Positions 12,709-24,901 of a stretch of DNA of 64,000 nt are shown in pieces. The translations under genes and the position numbers were made by a program. The DNA is from Onthophagus taurus (taxonomy: Eukaryota > Arthropoda > Insecta > Coleoptera > Scarabaeidae): the NCBI RefSeq assembly GCF_036711975.1, contig NC_091972.1, positions 14,761,001 through 14,825,000 of the forward strand. The letters run 5' to 3'. The notes below the pieces were generated by a model. That model was not told the DNA's origin, made no database searches, and saw nothing but the letters and a program-made list of their open reading frames with translations. Within the stretch, counting starts at the first letter, position 1, and the number at the start of each line of letters is the position of its first letter.

Positions 12709-13260
12709 ATTGAAAGGTCAATCACTTTTTAAAGAGGTTGATAAAATAAAATTTGAAACATCACTAAAAATATTAACAGAATTGTCACAGCACAAAAATC
12801 TCTTAAAAATTTTTGTTAAAAAAACTTTTTAAACAAAAACACTTTTTATCTTCAAATTAAACATTTTATTTTAATAGAAAAGTCTTCTTTTCTTATTTTC
12901 TCCGTCTTTTTCTTCGATGAAAGGTTTAAAAGGTTGACCTGATTTACTCTTCCTAACCCACAAACACCAAAAAATGAGAACACTGAAGAAGGATATCTTC
13001 ACCGAAATTTTCTTTAAAAGATCAATGTTCAAAATCGAACCTTTTTAACACCGAATTTGCTTCTTAGGTAAGTATTCACTGTAACTCAAGGTGGTGACTC
13101 GAAGAATGAGTCTCTCACGGCTTCAGGTTACGCTGTACAGAAAGTTAACGAAGAGGACCTAACGGGCTACCACCATCGTGACGTCGCCGTCATATGCCGA
13201 AGCCAACGAAGTGTTCATTCGGATTTCTTCTACGGCAAAGAAGAAATAGTGGGGAAATAA
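12709..13260 (-). promoter_or_regulatory. Upstream region of the SEA/EGF gene with a GC-rich block
   Basis: The sequence directly upstream of the signal-peptide ATG (12708) is AT-rich. From about 13080 to 13260 it becomes unusually GC-balanced for this window. That block could be a 5' UTR exon or core promoter of the minus-strand gene (inference). On the plus strand it carries a stop-free frame (13072-13260) just after a near-perfect splice donor (CTTAG/GTAAGTATT at 13068), so a plus-strand transcript is also possible. No protein family is recognised. Confidence 0.35.
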
Positions 13261-14559
13261 AGAAAGAAGAAATTTATTTTTGTCTCTTTTCAATTTTGAT
13301 TCTTCAATAAATGTTGTTTAATGAAATTAATGTGTAGGTAATAATAAAAAATAATATCTCAATAAACCCTACTAACCTAAATAACAAGTAGAGATTTACG
13401 GATTAATAAAGTTCTAACAACTTCTAATAGCGAAAATTATCGTTTTAATACAGATCGATAACTTTCAACGAGCAATTTCAGTTCTAATCAGTATGTTCTT
13501 TAACGATTAATGTACATAATAAAAGAATTAATAACAATTTCCTTGCAAACTAAATTTAATTAATAATCAAATAATTTAAACACATAGAATGTTTAAAATT
13601 TTCATATAAAAGAGTTAAATCTAAATAATAATGTAAACAGGATGTAGAATTTAAAGGAGAGTAGAGGTGGAATTCGATAAAATGAGATTATTTATATTCT
13701 ACGCCCATTTTAACCTGGGATAGAAATTCTCCGGGTTTGTTGCTTTCTCTTTTATGAATCATTCTGGGAATTTTAGTACTTTTTAATTAAATTGAATTTT
13801 TTTTTTTTTTAATTAATTGAATTGAAAAGAAAATTGATGATTATAATTTTTTTATTCATAAATATAAAAGTTATTATTTTTCTCAATAAGGTTTAGAAAC
13901 TTTTAAAACGTTTAATAAAGTTCAAACGTGCAGGAAGAGGTTTCATCCACTCGGAAAGGATGGTGTTGTTGTGTGTTCTAGACAGGACGTCACGTTTTTA
14001 TTTCTTTATGTAGGTAAAATAAAGGCGCGACGTCCTGTATGGAACGCACTACTCTTTCCGATTAGACAAAACCCGCCTCTCCCGGCATGGCTTATTTCTG
14101 TTTCTTTTTAATTTATAATTCGCGTAGATAACAGGATTCGACAAATGCAATTATTTGACATATTTTGATTAAAACCGCGTTAAAATCCACCCAGCCGTTT
14201 TCAACATAACCGCATCTTACTAAACCGCGAAACTATAGGAAATATCGAAAACATAAAATATGCCCCTTATTAAGAATAGTCGGATAGTTTAAAAGAAAAA
14301 TTACAAAGTGGACAAAGTTGCCGGCATCCTCAAAAATCTGCCACTTTTTTCATTTACCTCGCAATAAAAAGAAAGCAGAAAATTTCAAATTCATATATGT
14401 TACGTAGAAATGTTTCGTGAGTACAACAACCTTTACCGCAATTTTTTTCATCGAGCGGTTGCGAAGATATCGATTTCTAAAGTGAGCATTAGTGAAGAGT
14501 CAACAGCTAATTGTTGCCATAACGATTGAATTAAATTGACAGAAATTATGGAACTGTCA
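13261..14559. other. Intergenic AT-rich stretch
   Basis: No gene seen. It contains inverted arms ACAGGACGTC (13982-13991) and GACGTCCTGT (14029-14038) in a locally GC-richer patch (13930-14100). The rest is A/T-rich with homopolymer runs. Confidence 0.5.
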
Positions 14560-15376
14560 GAAGTCCAGGGTTGAAGCATAGGGCCTCGACAAATGAACCC
14601 CATCGTGTTCGGTTTTTAGCTATTTGTTTCACTTCCAGCCACAATTTTCTTGTTGCCTTTATTTCTTTTATAATGAATGTCCGCCACGTCCACCTGGATT
14701 TCGCTCTCCCTCTTGTACTTGTGGGTTCTAGTCCTATGCTGTATTCGCAATACTTTCAGATTCTGTGAAAGTATTGCGAATACAATTATTGCGTGTCTAA
14801 TCCAGTTCCATTTCGTCTGACAATGAGTTGGGTTTTCTTTGAGAGTCTCCACACCTCCTCCATTTCATCCTTCTCCATTTCATTTTTAATATTTTTCTAA
14901 GGCATCTGTTGGTGAAATCCTGCAGTTTTGCATCTATAGTTGATGAGGTTTTCCACATTACACATCCTCGTCGATTCCACATAGAACCATTAAATTTGTC
15001 ATACAGGATGTCCCTGTATACAACCTGATGTATACCGATTTTATTGCTTTTGGTTAGATGTGGGCTTTTTTTGTTCTGTCTTTGTTTGTGCGCTTTTTTG
15101 GCGCCTTCTGTATTGGTTACTACGCTGCCTAAATAAGTCCTTTGTTAACCTTCGTTGGTTGTTGCTGTTGATTCTTAACGATTTCGTTTTTGAAACATTT
15201 ATCTCGAAGCGCGCTATCTTGGTGTGTTCACTCAGTTTCTCTAACCGCGCTTGCATATCATTAAAAGTATGCGCTACCAGGCATATGTCATCTGCATAAT
15301 CTACGTCTAGCAGTTGTGGTGGAGTCCCCATGTAAAAAGAAAATAAAGTTATGGAAGTTGCATCTTCTTCTTGCAA
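14560..15376 (-). mobile_element. LINE reverse transcriptase fragment (YADDICL type)
   Basis: The minus strand reads DVDYADDICLVAHTFNDMQ, the catalytic RT motif (TATGCAGATGAC complement at 15287-15298). It continues as RLEKLSEHTKIARFEINVSK, then in shifted frames through MWKTSSTIDAKLQDF and NRCLRKILK to a C-terminal EVWRLSKKTQLI stretch. This is the common arthropod LINE tail arrangement, broken by frameshifts and stops. It is an inactive 5'-truncated copy. Confidence 0.8.
14741..14783. repeat. Perfect 18-bp hairpin with 7-base loop
   Basis: Arms GTATTCGCAATACTTTCA (14741-14758) and TGAAAGTATTGCGAATAC (14766-14783) are exact reverse complements around GATTCTG. It lies inside the LINE fragment, where part of the coding sequence has been duplicated in inverted orientation. 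Confidence 0.9.
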
Positions 15377-15659
15377 TACTTATCCACTAATGTATGTGTG
15401 CGATCACATTATGTATTTGTTCTCCATTGCTAGCAGTATGGATTATGCCTAGATATTGTGCAATTAATTTTTTTAAATTTTTTTTCTGCCAATCTGTCCA
15501 ATTTGTGCCCTTTTAATTTTCCCTCGATTATTAATTCGGGATATTTGTATTTATCATGTCACACGACTTGTCCCAAATATGCAGTTTTTCTCTTTTTAAT
15601 TGTGATAAATAGTTCGCGTTCTGTTTACTCGCGTGAGTACTTCTTCATTTGTCACAATA

Positions 15660-15990
15660 TGCAGTCTATTGGATTTTTAGTATTCTGCGGTATGTTCCAC
15701 TCCAAACATAAGCAATGACCATACGTAACATTTCACGAACCTCAATCTCGAGTTTAGATCGAAGTCTTGTTATTATCATGAATTTGGTCTTCTTTATGTT
15801 TATATTCATGCCCATTGATCTGCAACTTTCTCGCTCTACATCAACTAACTGTTGTAATCCTTCTAAGTTGTCAGCAATCAAAATCGTGTCGGATGTTCTT
15901 AATCGAAACCCCTTTAACCTTTATACCAATCTCAACATCAACAAGTGCTTCTTGAAATACTCCCACTAATAAAGGTTTTCGATGCATCCA
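15660..15990 (-). mobile_element. Second LINE reverse transcriptase fragment
   Basis: The minus strand reads IADNLEGLQQLVDVERESCR and then GMNINIKKTKFMI, which directly follows the RT catalytic core in a LINE family different from the one at 14560-15376. Upstream (about 15890-15990) DVEIGIKVKG is readable in a shifted frame. It is truncated at both ends. Confidence 0.75.
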
Positions 15991-16429
15991 ATAACATTGT
16001 GGTCTATGTCCAGCTTCTTCTCGGTCAAATGATATTTACAAGAAAATATTTAGCTATAATGTTCTTGACTTTTTAGCTATCTTATATGCTGGTAGTAATT
16101 AATCTACACGATCAAACCCGGTCATATAAGAATTATAATTTTATTCTAATAAATGCCAAAAGAGTTCTCTGTATTTTTTAATCTCCTACAAAATCTTCCT
16201 TTAGACAGATGTTGTACAGGTGTTGGAGGAATTGATTGGAAAGTTCTAACATAAGCAAATCTTTTTGGGATGCCCAACTGGAATCTGTGACTGTGAATCC
16301 ATGACTAACAAACATATAGAGAAGTCATGCAATCTCTTTGACAACGAACATGAGGCTGGTAAGAAGCCTGGTCTTCGCTATCTTTCTTTACGGAGTGGTG
16401 GTCATTAAAAACAACACACAAAAAGAAAA
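15991..16429. other. Intergenic stretch between LINE fragments
   Basis: No gene recognised. Probably further eroded repeat sequence. Confidence 0.4.
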
Positions 16430-16790
16430 TTAATGCCCAACTAATGGAGATTTTTGCAGACGACAAGGATACGGACGTCCAGAAACAAGAGGGAAAATCG
16501 CCGCTAAGGAGAGTACAAGGAAAGATATGGGGATATAATGACAGAAGGGTTTCCAAAATACTTGGTGTAGGAGGGGAATGAAGAAGAGCAGACGATGGTG
16601 GCCAGATTTCGTTGTGGCAATGAGGAAAGAGCGTACAGACACTGGACGGACGATGCAGAGAGGTGGTGTAGGCTGTGAAAGGAACCGGAGACAGATTTTT
16701 GAAGAGGGGGGAAGGCAAAGGATGGATGAGGGAGAAGGTTGGGACGAGGGGGTTGATAATGGAAGATAAGTGGTTTATTTTGTATTGTAG
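16430..16790 (+). mobile_element. LINE C-terminal fragment (YRHWTDDAERWCRLC type)
   Basis: The plus strand reads GFPKYLV, then MVARFRCGNEERA and YRHWTDDAERWCRLC. The same end-of-protein module is readable on the minus strand at 51720-52620 and, more poorly, at 63400-64000. Three truncated copies of one LINE family are therefore in the window. The long minus-strand frame here is an antisense shadow. Confidence 0.75.
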
Positions 16791-17159
16791 ATATTGTATA
16801 TTGAATATTACATTTATGTTATGGTATATTGGAAATTGTAGACTTTAGTTAGTTAACAATAAAATACTTTATCTATGTGCTGGCGCAGAATGTTAAGAAT
16901 TCCGTGGACACAGAGGAGAACTAACGAATCAATACTACAATAACTTAAACCGAAAAAAGATTGCAAAATTTTTTGGACACGTGTCATCACAAATATCATG
17001 GGTTAATGTCTGGCGTGCACATTCAAGATGGCTGAGAACAGGGATGAATGTAAGACTGCTCTAGAAAGCAACTCATGAAAGCACAACAGAAAAAAAGCAC
17101 AATCTTTAACTTCGAACCAGTTTCTGAAGAACAACATGGCATCCGAAACGTCAAACCTT

Positions 17160-17240
17160 TTATTAAAAGACGCACCGCAAAATCCGAAAGTTTCTAGTGT
17201 TAGTTTTAGTTTTAGTTCTAATTTTAGTTTAATCTTTAAC
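17160..17240. repeat. Second copy of the CTAGTGTTAG minisatellite family
   Basis: CCGAAAGTTTCTAGTGTTAG followed by repeats of TTTTAGTT/TTCTAATT. Compare 650-710 and the inverted copy near 26250-26310. Confidence 0.55.
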
Positions 17241-19281
17241 TGGTTACAATACATGGAATGGCAAACGGTGGAAGAAGACGATAGCTTCTTCGTTCATACT
17301 TCGTCAAGTTAAAAGAAGTTAATGCTACCCAGCGAGAAAATGAGGAACTAATTCTCTTAAAAAGATCATTATTGCATTATCAGAAAGTTTACATTTTTTT
17401 ATAAAGAAATTAGGTCAAGTCCACAACTTGACTTTGTGATTACTTTTGTTTAAATTATATCAGATAAGCAATATAGCTGGATCTATCTTTATCAGTTCTT
17501 GCTACTTTTGAGCTTTTGATGTTTACCTTACTACCTTACTGCTACTTATTTAGTACTCAAATATGAACGAATTTTTTAGGATCTTTTTCGGGTTAATTTT
17601 AGGTTTAAATTTGAGCGACCATGACGGTTTCTTTTTGACTAGATTACACGAGTAAGAACGTATCTTTAGCAATATTATAAATTTGGTAAGTTTTGCATGT
17701 AAAGGTTAGAAAGATTTATAATTTTTTTTATGGTTTATTTAAAATTTTCAAAATGAAAAAGTCTGAAATTTCGTTTAGCAACCTTCCTTAATAAAATTTC
17801 TATTGTACATATTGTGCCATCTAGAAAACGTTTGCTTAACTTTATCTTTGATTACCTTTTATGGTAGGATAGTAAAAATATCTGGAGCAGTTCTCTGTTT
17901 GTTAAGTTAGTTGCTATCTTAATTCTCCTCCATTTTGTTATTCGCGCTTATTGTTAAATGGAAACAAAAAAATTTATTTCTTTTATTAAATTAAAGGACA
18001 AATAAAAACAACTTTATTTTTATATCCATCTGTATAACCCATTTTTTTGAATACAACCATAAATTATTTTATTATAATGTTAATTTGTTACTATATCAAA
18101 AAAATCATTTCTCTTTTTTTAACCCAAAATTGATTTGTTTTTACAAAACCTACACTTATATTGGTTCTATTTCAATTTAAAATGAATAATATTTATAAAA
18201 ACTCAACGTGTTTTTATGTTTTATTTAAAAAAAATAAAAATTTGAGTGATTTTTTTGATTATATATATCATATTATTAATTAAATATACAAGAAACGATT
18301 ACAGAAATGACCTTCATCTTCAAATCAAGGTTTCTTATAATTTTTTTTTGGTAAACTTTCTTTAACCTTCAATGTCACTAACAATACTCACTTTGTTTTC
18401 AATGTTTACCTTCAGTCAAAAATAGGTCAAATTTAAATTTAAACGCAGGATTTAAATAATCTTTTTTAATTCATTAATTAATAAGTTTATTAAAGTTATA
18501 ATTAGTTATTCCGGGAAGTAAAATATTAATTTTATCTTGTTGTTAAGAGCTCGAAATTAATCTGAAATGATAAAATTTAAATAATTTCATAAATTATTTA
18601 CAAAATTGTGCGAAATAAAACTTGATTTTTGAGTTTTAATTATGTTTTTAAGTTGTGATTGTTTAAAAAAGGTTATTTTTGTTGGAAAATTTGTTTTTTA
18701 CAAAAAATTCATTGATTTTAAGCTTGATACGGTCCTGAAAACCATCTGTTGTTGGGTAAATGACGGTTGGTAGTAAATTCATCCGAACGAGGTACGCAGG
18801 TTCTGTGTCCGTTAACATTTTTGCCAACTCTTTTTGTTAATTTTTCAACAATTCATCATAAAAACAACTTCAACGACCACGTTTCGTCAACAACCATCTT
18901 CAATAAAAAAAATTTATCCGAAAAAAGGTATATTTTTAAACATTAAAAAAAATTAACAATCCGCGTGTTTCTGTTACTTAGGTATAAGAATATCAAAAAA
19001 AAAGGATAACGTTTTTTCAATTTTTACTAAAGTTATTTTTGTTTCGGTTCGCATTTGTTTCTAGATTTTTGTTTAATTTTTGTTTCATTTTTTTGTTTTA
19101 TTATTGAAACTAAATAGAATTGAATTAGAAACAAAAAAAAAATCAATCAATGAATCGTGATTGGACATTTAATTTTTAAATCCCAGTTCAATGACATTTT
19201 TTTTAGCAATAAAAATCGAACTTTTATGCATGCATTTTTTATTTGTTTTTTTAATGCTTAGTTATCGAAATTTTTGTGTAA
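17241..19281. other. Upstream region of Cdk4
   Basis: Two kilobases of AT-rich DNA with no recognisable coding frame. The part near 18730-18930 is less AT-rich and may hold the promoter and a non-coding first exon (ending near AAAAAAG/GTATAT at about 18925), but this is inference. Confidence 0.4.
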
Positions 19282-20368
19282 ATGAAAAGAAAACAGGAAG
19301 AAATGGATGAAATTGGAATACACCATAAATATGAAGAGATGAATGTTATAGGATCTGGTAAGAATATTTAATTTATTAACTCATTTCTTTAACAACAATA
19401 TTCTTTTAGGAGCATATGGAACAGTTTATAAGGGCAGAAATAAATCAACAAATACTTTTGTGGCACTTAAACGTGTCCGCATAACATTAAAAGAAGAAGG
19501 AATACCATCAAATACAATGCGAGAAATTGCTTTATTAAAACATTTAAGTAATTATGGCCACCCAAATGTTATACAAATCTTAGATATTTGTCATGGAAGG
19601 CGAATTGATCGAGAATTAAACATGTACATAGTTTTTGAACATATGGAAGAAGATCTAGCTTCATATTTGGAGAAATTCAAAGAAACTGGGCTTGATAAAA
19701 ATCGAAAAAGAGAGATCTCCAGAGATATTTTAAATGGAGTTGATTTCTTACACTCACAAAGAATTGTTCATCGCGATTTAAAACCACAAAATTTACTTGT
19801 TACAAAAACAGGAACTATTAAATTAGCTGATTTTGGATTAGCAAAAACTTATGATTGTGACATGATTTTAACTGCAGTTGTAAATAATTTTAAGATTAAA
19901 GTAATCATTAAAAATCATTTTATTATAATTTTTAGGTTGTTACATTATGGTATCGAGCTCCAGAAGTACTTTTAGGCTTAAAATATGCAACCCCTGTAGA
20001 TATTTGGTCTGTTGGTTGTATTATAGCTGAACTTTACATTTTAAAACCTCTATTTTGTGGATCTGCTGAAGTTCAACAATTAAAAGAAATCTTTAAAGTG
20101 TTGGGAACTCCCGAAAGGGATGATTGGCCAGAAGAAAAAGTTTCATTCCAATTCAGCTCATTTGGAAACAACAAAACGATAAATTTGCGTGAAGTTGTTT
20201 CAAGTTTATGTGAAGAAGGTTTTGATTTAATAACGGTAAATACATAAATTATTAAATTGAAAGTTTTATTTATTATAATTTTATGTTCAGAAAATGTTGG
20301 CGTTCAATCCATTGAAAAGAATCACAGCTTCAGACGCTTTACATCACCCATATTTTTTGAATCAATAA
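19282..20368 (+). CDS. Cdk4: Cyclin-dependent kinase 4/6
   Basis: Four exons: 19282-19357, 19410-19879, 19936-20235, 20291-20368; 307 residues, the length of metazoan CDK4. The kinase partners with cyclin D to phosphorylate Rb-family proteins and drive G1 progression. Visible features: glycine loop [10 protein letters not shown] (24-33), VALK lysine (46), PSTAIRE-equivalent helix IPSNTMREI (57-65), HRDLKPQN with catalytic Asp148, DFG (166-168), activation-loop Thr180 in [15 protein letters not shown], and a complete C-lobe ending HHPYFLNQ. The [14 protein letters not shown] loop and the helix variant fit CDK4/6 better than CDK1/2. The triple Val is rebuilt exactly by the exon 2/3 splice. AATAAA occurs near 20699. 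The 5' UTR was not determined. Confidence 0.95.
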
Positions 20369-20689
20369 TTAAAAGTGATCATGAAAACATTGTTTTGGTT
20401 ATAAATAACATTTGTGAAAGGTGCTCAAATATAAATTTCTTATTAGATTAGATAGTTATTTCTTAGTTTATATTATTTAAATTTAAGAGTACAAAACATT
20501 TAGTTTGTAATTTAATTTAGTTTATCTTTAATGTGTGGATAATTAGTTTTTTTTCTGCTCCTCCCAGTTTATTTTTTGTAATGTGTAATCTGATTAAAAA
20601 TAGATGATTTGACACATATTGTTGTTTTAACTAATTTCATCCACTAAAATTTCTAATTTAAATGTTCATGGAATTTAAATTGTTTACAA

Positions 20690-21105
20690 AAACGGTCGAA
20701 TAAAATTACAGTTCAATATTATCTCCTTCAAAGTAACTTCTTTGAGAGATACACAGCGCTGGAGTTGATTCTTACAATCTTCATAACAGTATTGAAACTC
20801 AAATTGGGAAGAGAAAACAATCACAAAGACACATGTTATAAGAATCATAGAAACATGTTTTCACACATGTTATTGTTCTTGAAAGCCTTTCCAGAACCTC
20901 TCTGGAAGTGAAAGTGTTGATTAAAAAATTGGATTTGAGGCAAAAACTTTGTGGGCGATTCCCTCACCATTGAAAAAACATATATGTGATCTTTGACCAT
21001 GTTCAATCTTGCTGTTTTGGATGTTGGAGGCGTTGAAGTATGAAGCTTGGTTTCCTCCTTGTATTTACATGCAAAACTCATCAAAATGAATGTATTTTGG
21101 TACAT
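20690..21105 (-). mobile_element. Possible mariner-like transposase C-terminal scrap
   Basis: The minus strand at about 20830-20690 reads CKNQLQRCVSLKEVTLKE, resembling the last residues of mariner-type transposases (RCxxxxGxYxEGD). The adjoining frame at 21105-20845 is not recognised. Very decayed. Confidence 0.35.
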
Positions 21106-21239
21106 AATACTAAACTAATCAGTTTTTAGTGCAAAATAGTCCAAAATTAATCTAGACATCAAAATTGTGTGTGTAGTGTGCTTTGAAAAATAATTGAAAA
21201 GTTATTGACATATAGTCAAAAATTTATTTCTGTCTTCTA

Positions 21240-22850
21240 ATCATTTTACTCTGATAATCATGGAAACTAATGATGAAGCAAAGTTTGTCAAATTAGTGTC
21301 ATATTCCTCATCTGACTGAGATATAGAAAGTGATTTAACCACAAAACCTAAATTAAAGTGTAAAAAACGAATGAGGTATGAAGATAATTGGAAGAAAAAT
21401 ATACGAAAAGTTAGGAGACAACGAGGTGAGTTATATTTGTCTACTAAAAACAAACTCGTACTAAATAAAAAATAAAAAGTCCACGTGGTTCGACCTTTAC
21501 TTATAAGTGCCGTTCGTTAATATCTGAAAATCAACGCCAGCAGATTCATAATGATTTTTGGAAAAAAATATTTCTTGGGAGAGCAAGTTCTGGGAGGCAG
21601 TTATTTAATTCTTGCGTGTTTAATAAAGATATAAAACGACGTAGACCAAGAGACCCTCTATCTACAATAGTGCGTACATAACAAAATCTATATAATTTCT
21701 TCATTGCAAGCAAAAACATCAGAGTCTATAAATTATTTTTTATAGACACTTTATCGATCAGCGAAAATTTTTTTTATAATGCTCCAAAAAAGAAGTCTAC
21801 ATGTAATATGTCAGTGCCTGATCAAAGAGGTACAAAAGTACCTATCAATAAAATTTCTAATGAAGTTATTGAAAAAGCGCTAAACACATTGACAGCTACC
21901 CTACATATGAAAGTCATTATTCTCGAGAAAGGTCTGCTAAGAAGTATTTTGGAGATGGCTTAAATATTTCAAAAATGTATGGGTTATATTGTGAAGAACC
22001 AGCTAAGAAATAGCTTTTTAGAAAAATCGTCAACGAAATGTTTAATTTGTTGTTCCATTTACCAAACAACGACACATGTGATATGTGTGATTATTTTAAT
22101 AAAGCTTAAGGCTGATCTTAGCGCAGAACAAAAACAAGCCATTTCTAAAGAGCAAAATTTACATTACAATTTACAAAATAATAGATATCAAATGAAAAAT
22201 GAAGACAAGAAATGTGCTTTAGAAAGTAATGAAAATTTACAAGTGGTAATGGCCGATCTTCAAAAGTGCCTTCCTACTCCCTTTTTCACAAATTCGGAGA
22301 GCTTTTATGTTCGTTCTCCTTGTACTAAAAACACTTGGTGTATGATGTGGGATGAAACCAAAGCTGTAAAAGGCTACTTTTACAGCTTTGGTTGTTTTTT
22401 AAGCTTAGGCTGTTTTTTTAAATGGCTACTTATAGAAATCCCAAGTAATCAAAAAATTGAAACATTAACACTTTGGATTGATAACTGTGCTGGACAAAAC
22501 TGTAATATGATGATGATTGTAATATACATGTATTCAATGCAAGTATTTCCCAGCATTCAGGTTATAAATCATAAATTTTTATTACAAGGCCATACTCATA
22601 TGGAAGATTGGCAGCATAGCGTTATTGAACGTGCAAAAAAGAAAAGTAAACCATTTACAATTTTTACTTGCAATGATTGGATTAATTTTGTTCGTAATTG
22701 TAAACAACCCCCATTTGATATATTCTCTATGGGTCTAGAAGATTTTAAAAATTTTAGTACATTTTACTCATCATTAAGAGCACCATTCATATCAAGAAAA
22801 AAGAGTAATGAAGGAGAACAGTTTAAATTATCTAGCGTTGTTTGACTCCA
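21240..22850 (+). mobile_element. Transposon-derived RNase H-like protein gene, frameshifted
   Basis: The longest frame (21979-22845, 288 residues) contains LPTPFF, CMMWDE, IDNCAGQNCNMMM, the HKFLLQGHTHMEDWQHSVIE segment and CNDWINFVRNC. This is the conserved core of a widespread arthropod transposon-associated family (I believe the Pfam DUF7869 type, RNase H fold). Upstream, in other frames, lie matching N-terminal parts: KCKKRMRYEDNWKKN (about 21355), FIDTLSISENF (about 21740), and a Cys-rich KCLICC. The gene is therefore broken by several frameshifts and stops before 21979. No terminal inverted repeats were found by eye. Confidence 0.65.
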
Positions 22851-23259
22851 AATTCGACGAGAAACATTAGGTACTTTGTTTTTTAAAACATCATTTTCAA
22901 GAATTCTTTAGAGCCAAAATGTAGTAAGTCCAATAATTTTGTAAAAATAAAGATTTTTGATAAAAATATGCTATTAATGATTATTTACAGACAATTAATA
23001 TTAAAAAATACCGATATTTCCGAGCTTTATTTGTGAGGTAAGAGCATGAGAATTATTAATTATTTCAATTTATTATTATTTGAAGAACAGTTTTGGCTAT
23101 TCTATGATTAAGTCATTTTGGACTTACCTATGTCCCTTTAGCTCTCAGGTACATAATTATAACGTCTGTGATGATGGCGTAAGCCGAAATTGGTAAGACA
23201 TTAAATAGATAGTGACCAGAAAAAGTATTAAATTATTTTATTTTACATAATTGTATAGG
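22851..23259. other. Intergenic stretch
   Basis: AT-rich and without a recognised feature; perhaps the 3' flank of the preceding element. Confidence 0.4.
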
Positions 23260-24340
23260 CACCGAAGAGATATCTGCTCTATATCAGAGACAATCAGGAA
23301 AGGAAGCGGATTCACAAAATAAAGCAACTATGTGTTGATCTATAGCGGAAGACCGATGATCGCAAGAGCACAATTGGGTGTCGGTTTATTAATACACAAA
23401 AAGCTTAAAGACAACATAGACAGCATGGGATACGTGAATACGAATGAGGTGTATCCATCATCAACTCGTGCTGATGGGTGATCCTAATGGATGGTGGATA
23501 ATATAATTCAAATATCAGAACAACAACAGGGTTTCAAAACCAACAGCTCCACTGTAGACACAATCTCTATTTTATGCCAGATAATTGAAAAGTCCAGAGA
23601 ATTTGATGAATCACTTCGACAACGTAAAATTAAAAGCTCTGATTAAAATCCTAAAACAAAATGATTCAGTTCTAAATGAATAACGTTAATATTAAGCATG
23701 TATAGTAACAAGTATAAACAAAATTAAATTGGATGATGAGTTAACAGAGTAAATCCAGGTTGCATCAGGTGTCGGCCAAGGAGATAGCCTAAATCCTTAT
23801 TTGAACAAAATCCTTATTTTGACAAAATCATTGAGAATGTTAAAGAAGCAAAAGGAGGATATATATTACAATTTGAAAAGACAAAGATACTATGCTACGC
23901 AGATGACACAGTACTTAACGCTGACAGTAAAGAAAATCTGCAGCGACTCCTTCACAAATTCCCCCAGACGGCTAACCACTATAACATGGAAATATGAATC
24001 CCATATGTTGTAAGCTCACAATAAACAAGACTATAAAACAAGTCATGTACATTAATTATCTATAGCAATAAAAATATTATAAACGAGTAAACAACCGAAT
24101 AAAACCGTAAGGATATCTGGGTGGATATCCTAGATATATCGGAGATATAAGATTTCGTGCGGTGAACACGACAAAGACTACGTGATTGGAAGTAGAGAAG
24201 CCGCATAATAAAAGACTCTCCTAACGATGGACTGACGCCTGGACATCGACATCACATGAACAGAACGAACAGAAATAGGCGATAGAACAGGGGAAATCTC
24301 TATTAAGAGGAAGAAAGAGATTTTTTTTTGAGTTACGTCT
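23260..24340 (+). mobile_element. LINE reverse transcriptase fragment with intact YADD
   Basis: Reading across frames: IQVASGV and GDSLNPY (about 23757-23800), KIIENVKEAKGGYILQFEK, then LCYADDTVLNADSKENLQ, with the YADD codons at 23896-23907. Later stretches around 24090-24340 give YLGG-like and RAVNTTKTT segments. The layout matches the family of the element at 10277-11720. Frameshifts and stops make it inactive. Confidence 0.75.
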
Positions 24341-24901
24341 AAGTTAAGTCCATACTACAAGATGAATGCGCAAATGTAAATATAACTGTCAACGTATAGT
24401 TTCCTTACTTATATATTCCGTGGAAGGTGTTCCATTAAACAGTATATTCTTTTTAAACTAGGAAGATATGGGATAAAGATTTAGACAACCTATGGCAATA
24501 AAACTTTGTATGTTTATAATGAACAAATATACTTCGGGAAAATAGAAGATTTGTGTGAACGCAACCAGGGACACCGAGTTGTCTTGGATATGATAAAGGG
24601 GTAGGAAGGATCAGGGAGAAATGTGACAATTGACAACTTTTTATGATACCCTATCATCTACTTAGAGAATTGGAAAATGAAATCCTACACTGCTTGGTAC
24701 AATATAAAAAAATAAATTAGAACTCTATCAAGAATTGGTCATCACGCATTTATTCTTCAAAATTTTGTTGCTAAGATAAAGCCATTGCTATCAACTATGT
24801 GTAATGTAATAAGGATGAATTTAAAAAATTTAAACATGAACAAATAAAGCACAGATAATTATTGACAACAATAGGACTAAGTGAAGTATAAACACTACAG
24901 A
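24341..24901. other. Intergenic stretch
   Basis: No gene or repeat structure recognised. Confidence 0.4.

Noticed and set aside
13072-13260. Stop-free plus-strand stretch as a coding exon
   Set aside because: No homology or acceptor that makes a gene model; kept only as an observation.
16305-16718. 137-codon minus-strand frame
   Set aside because: Antisense of a LINE tail; the plus strand reads the conserved YRHWTDDAERW module.
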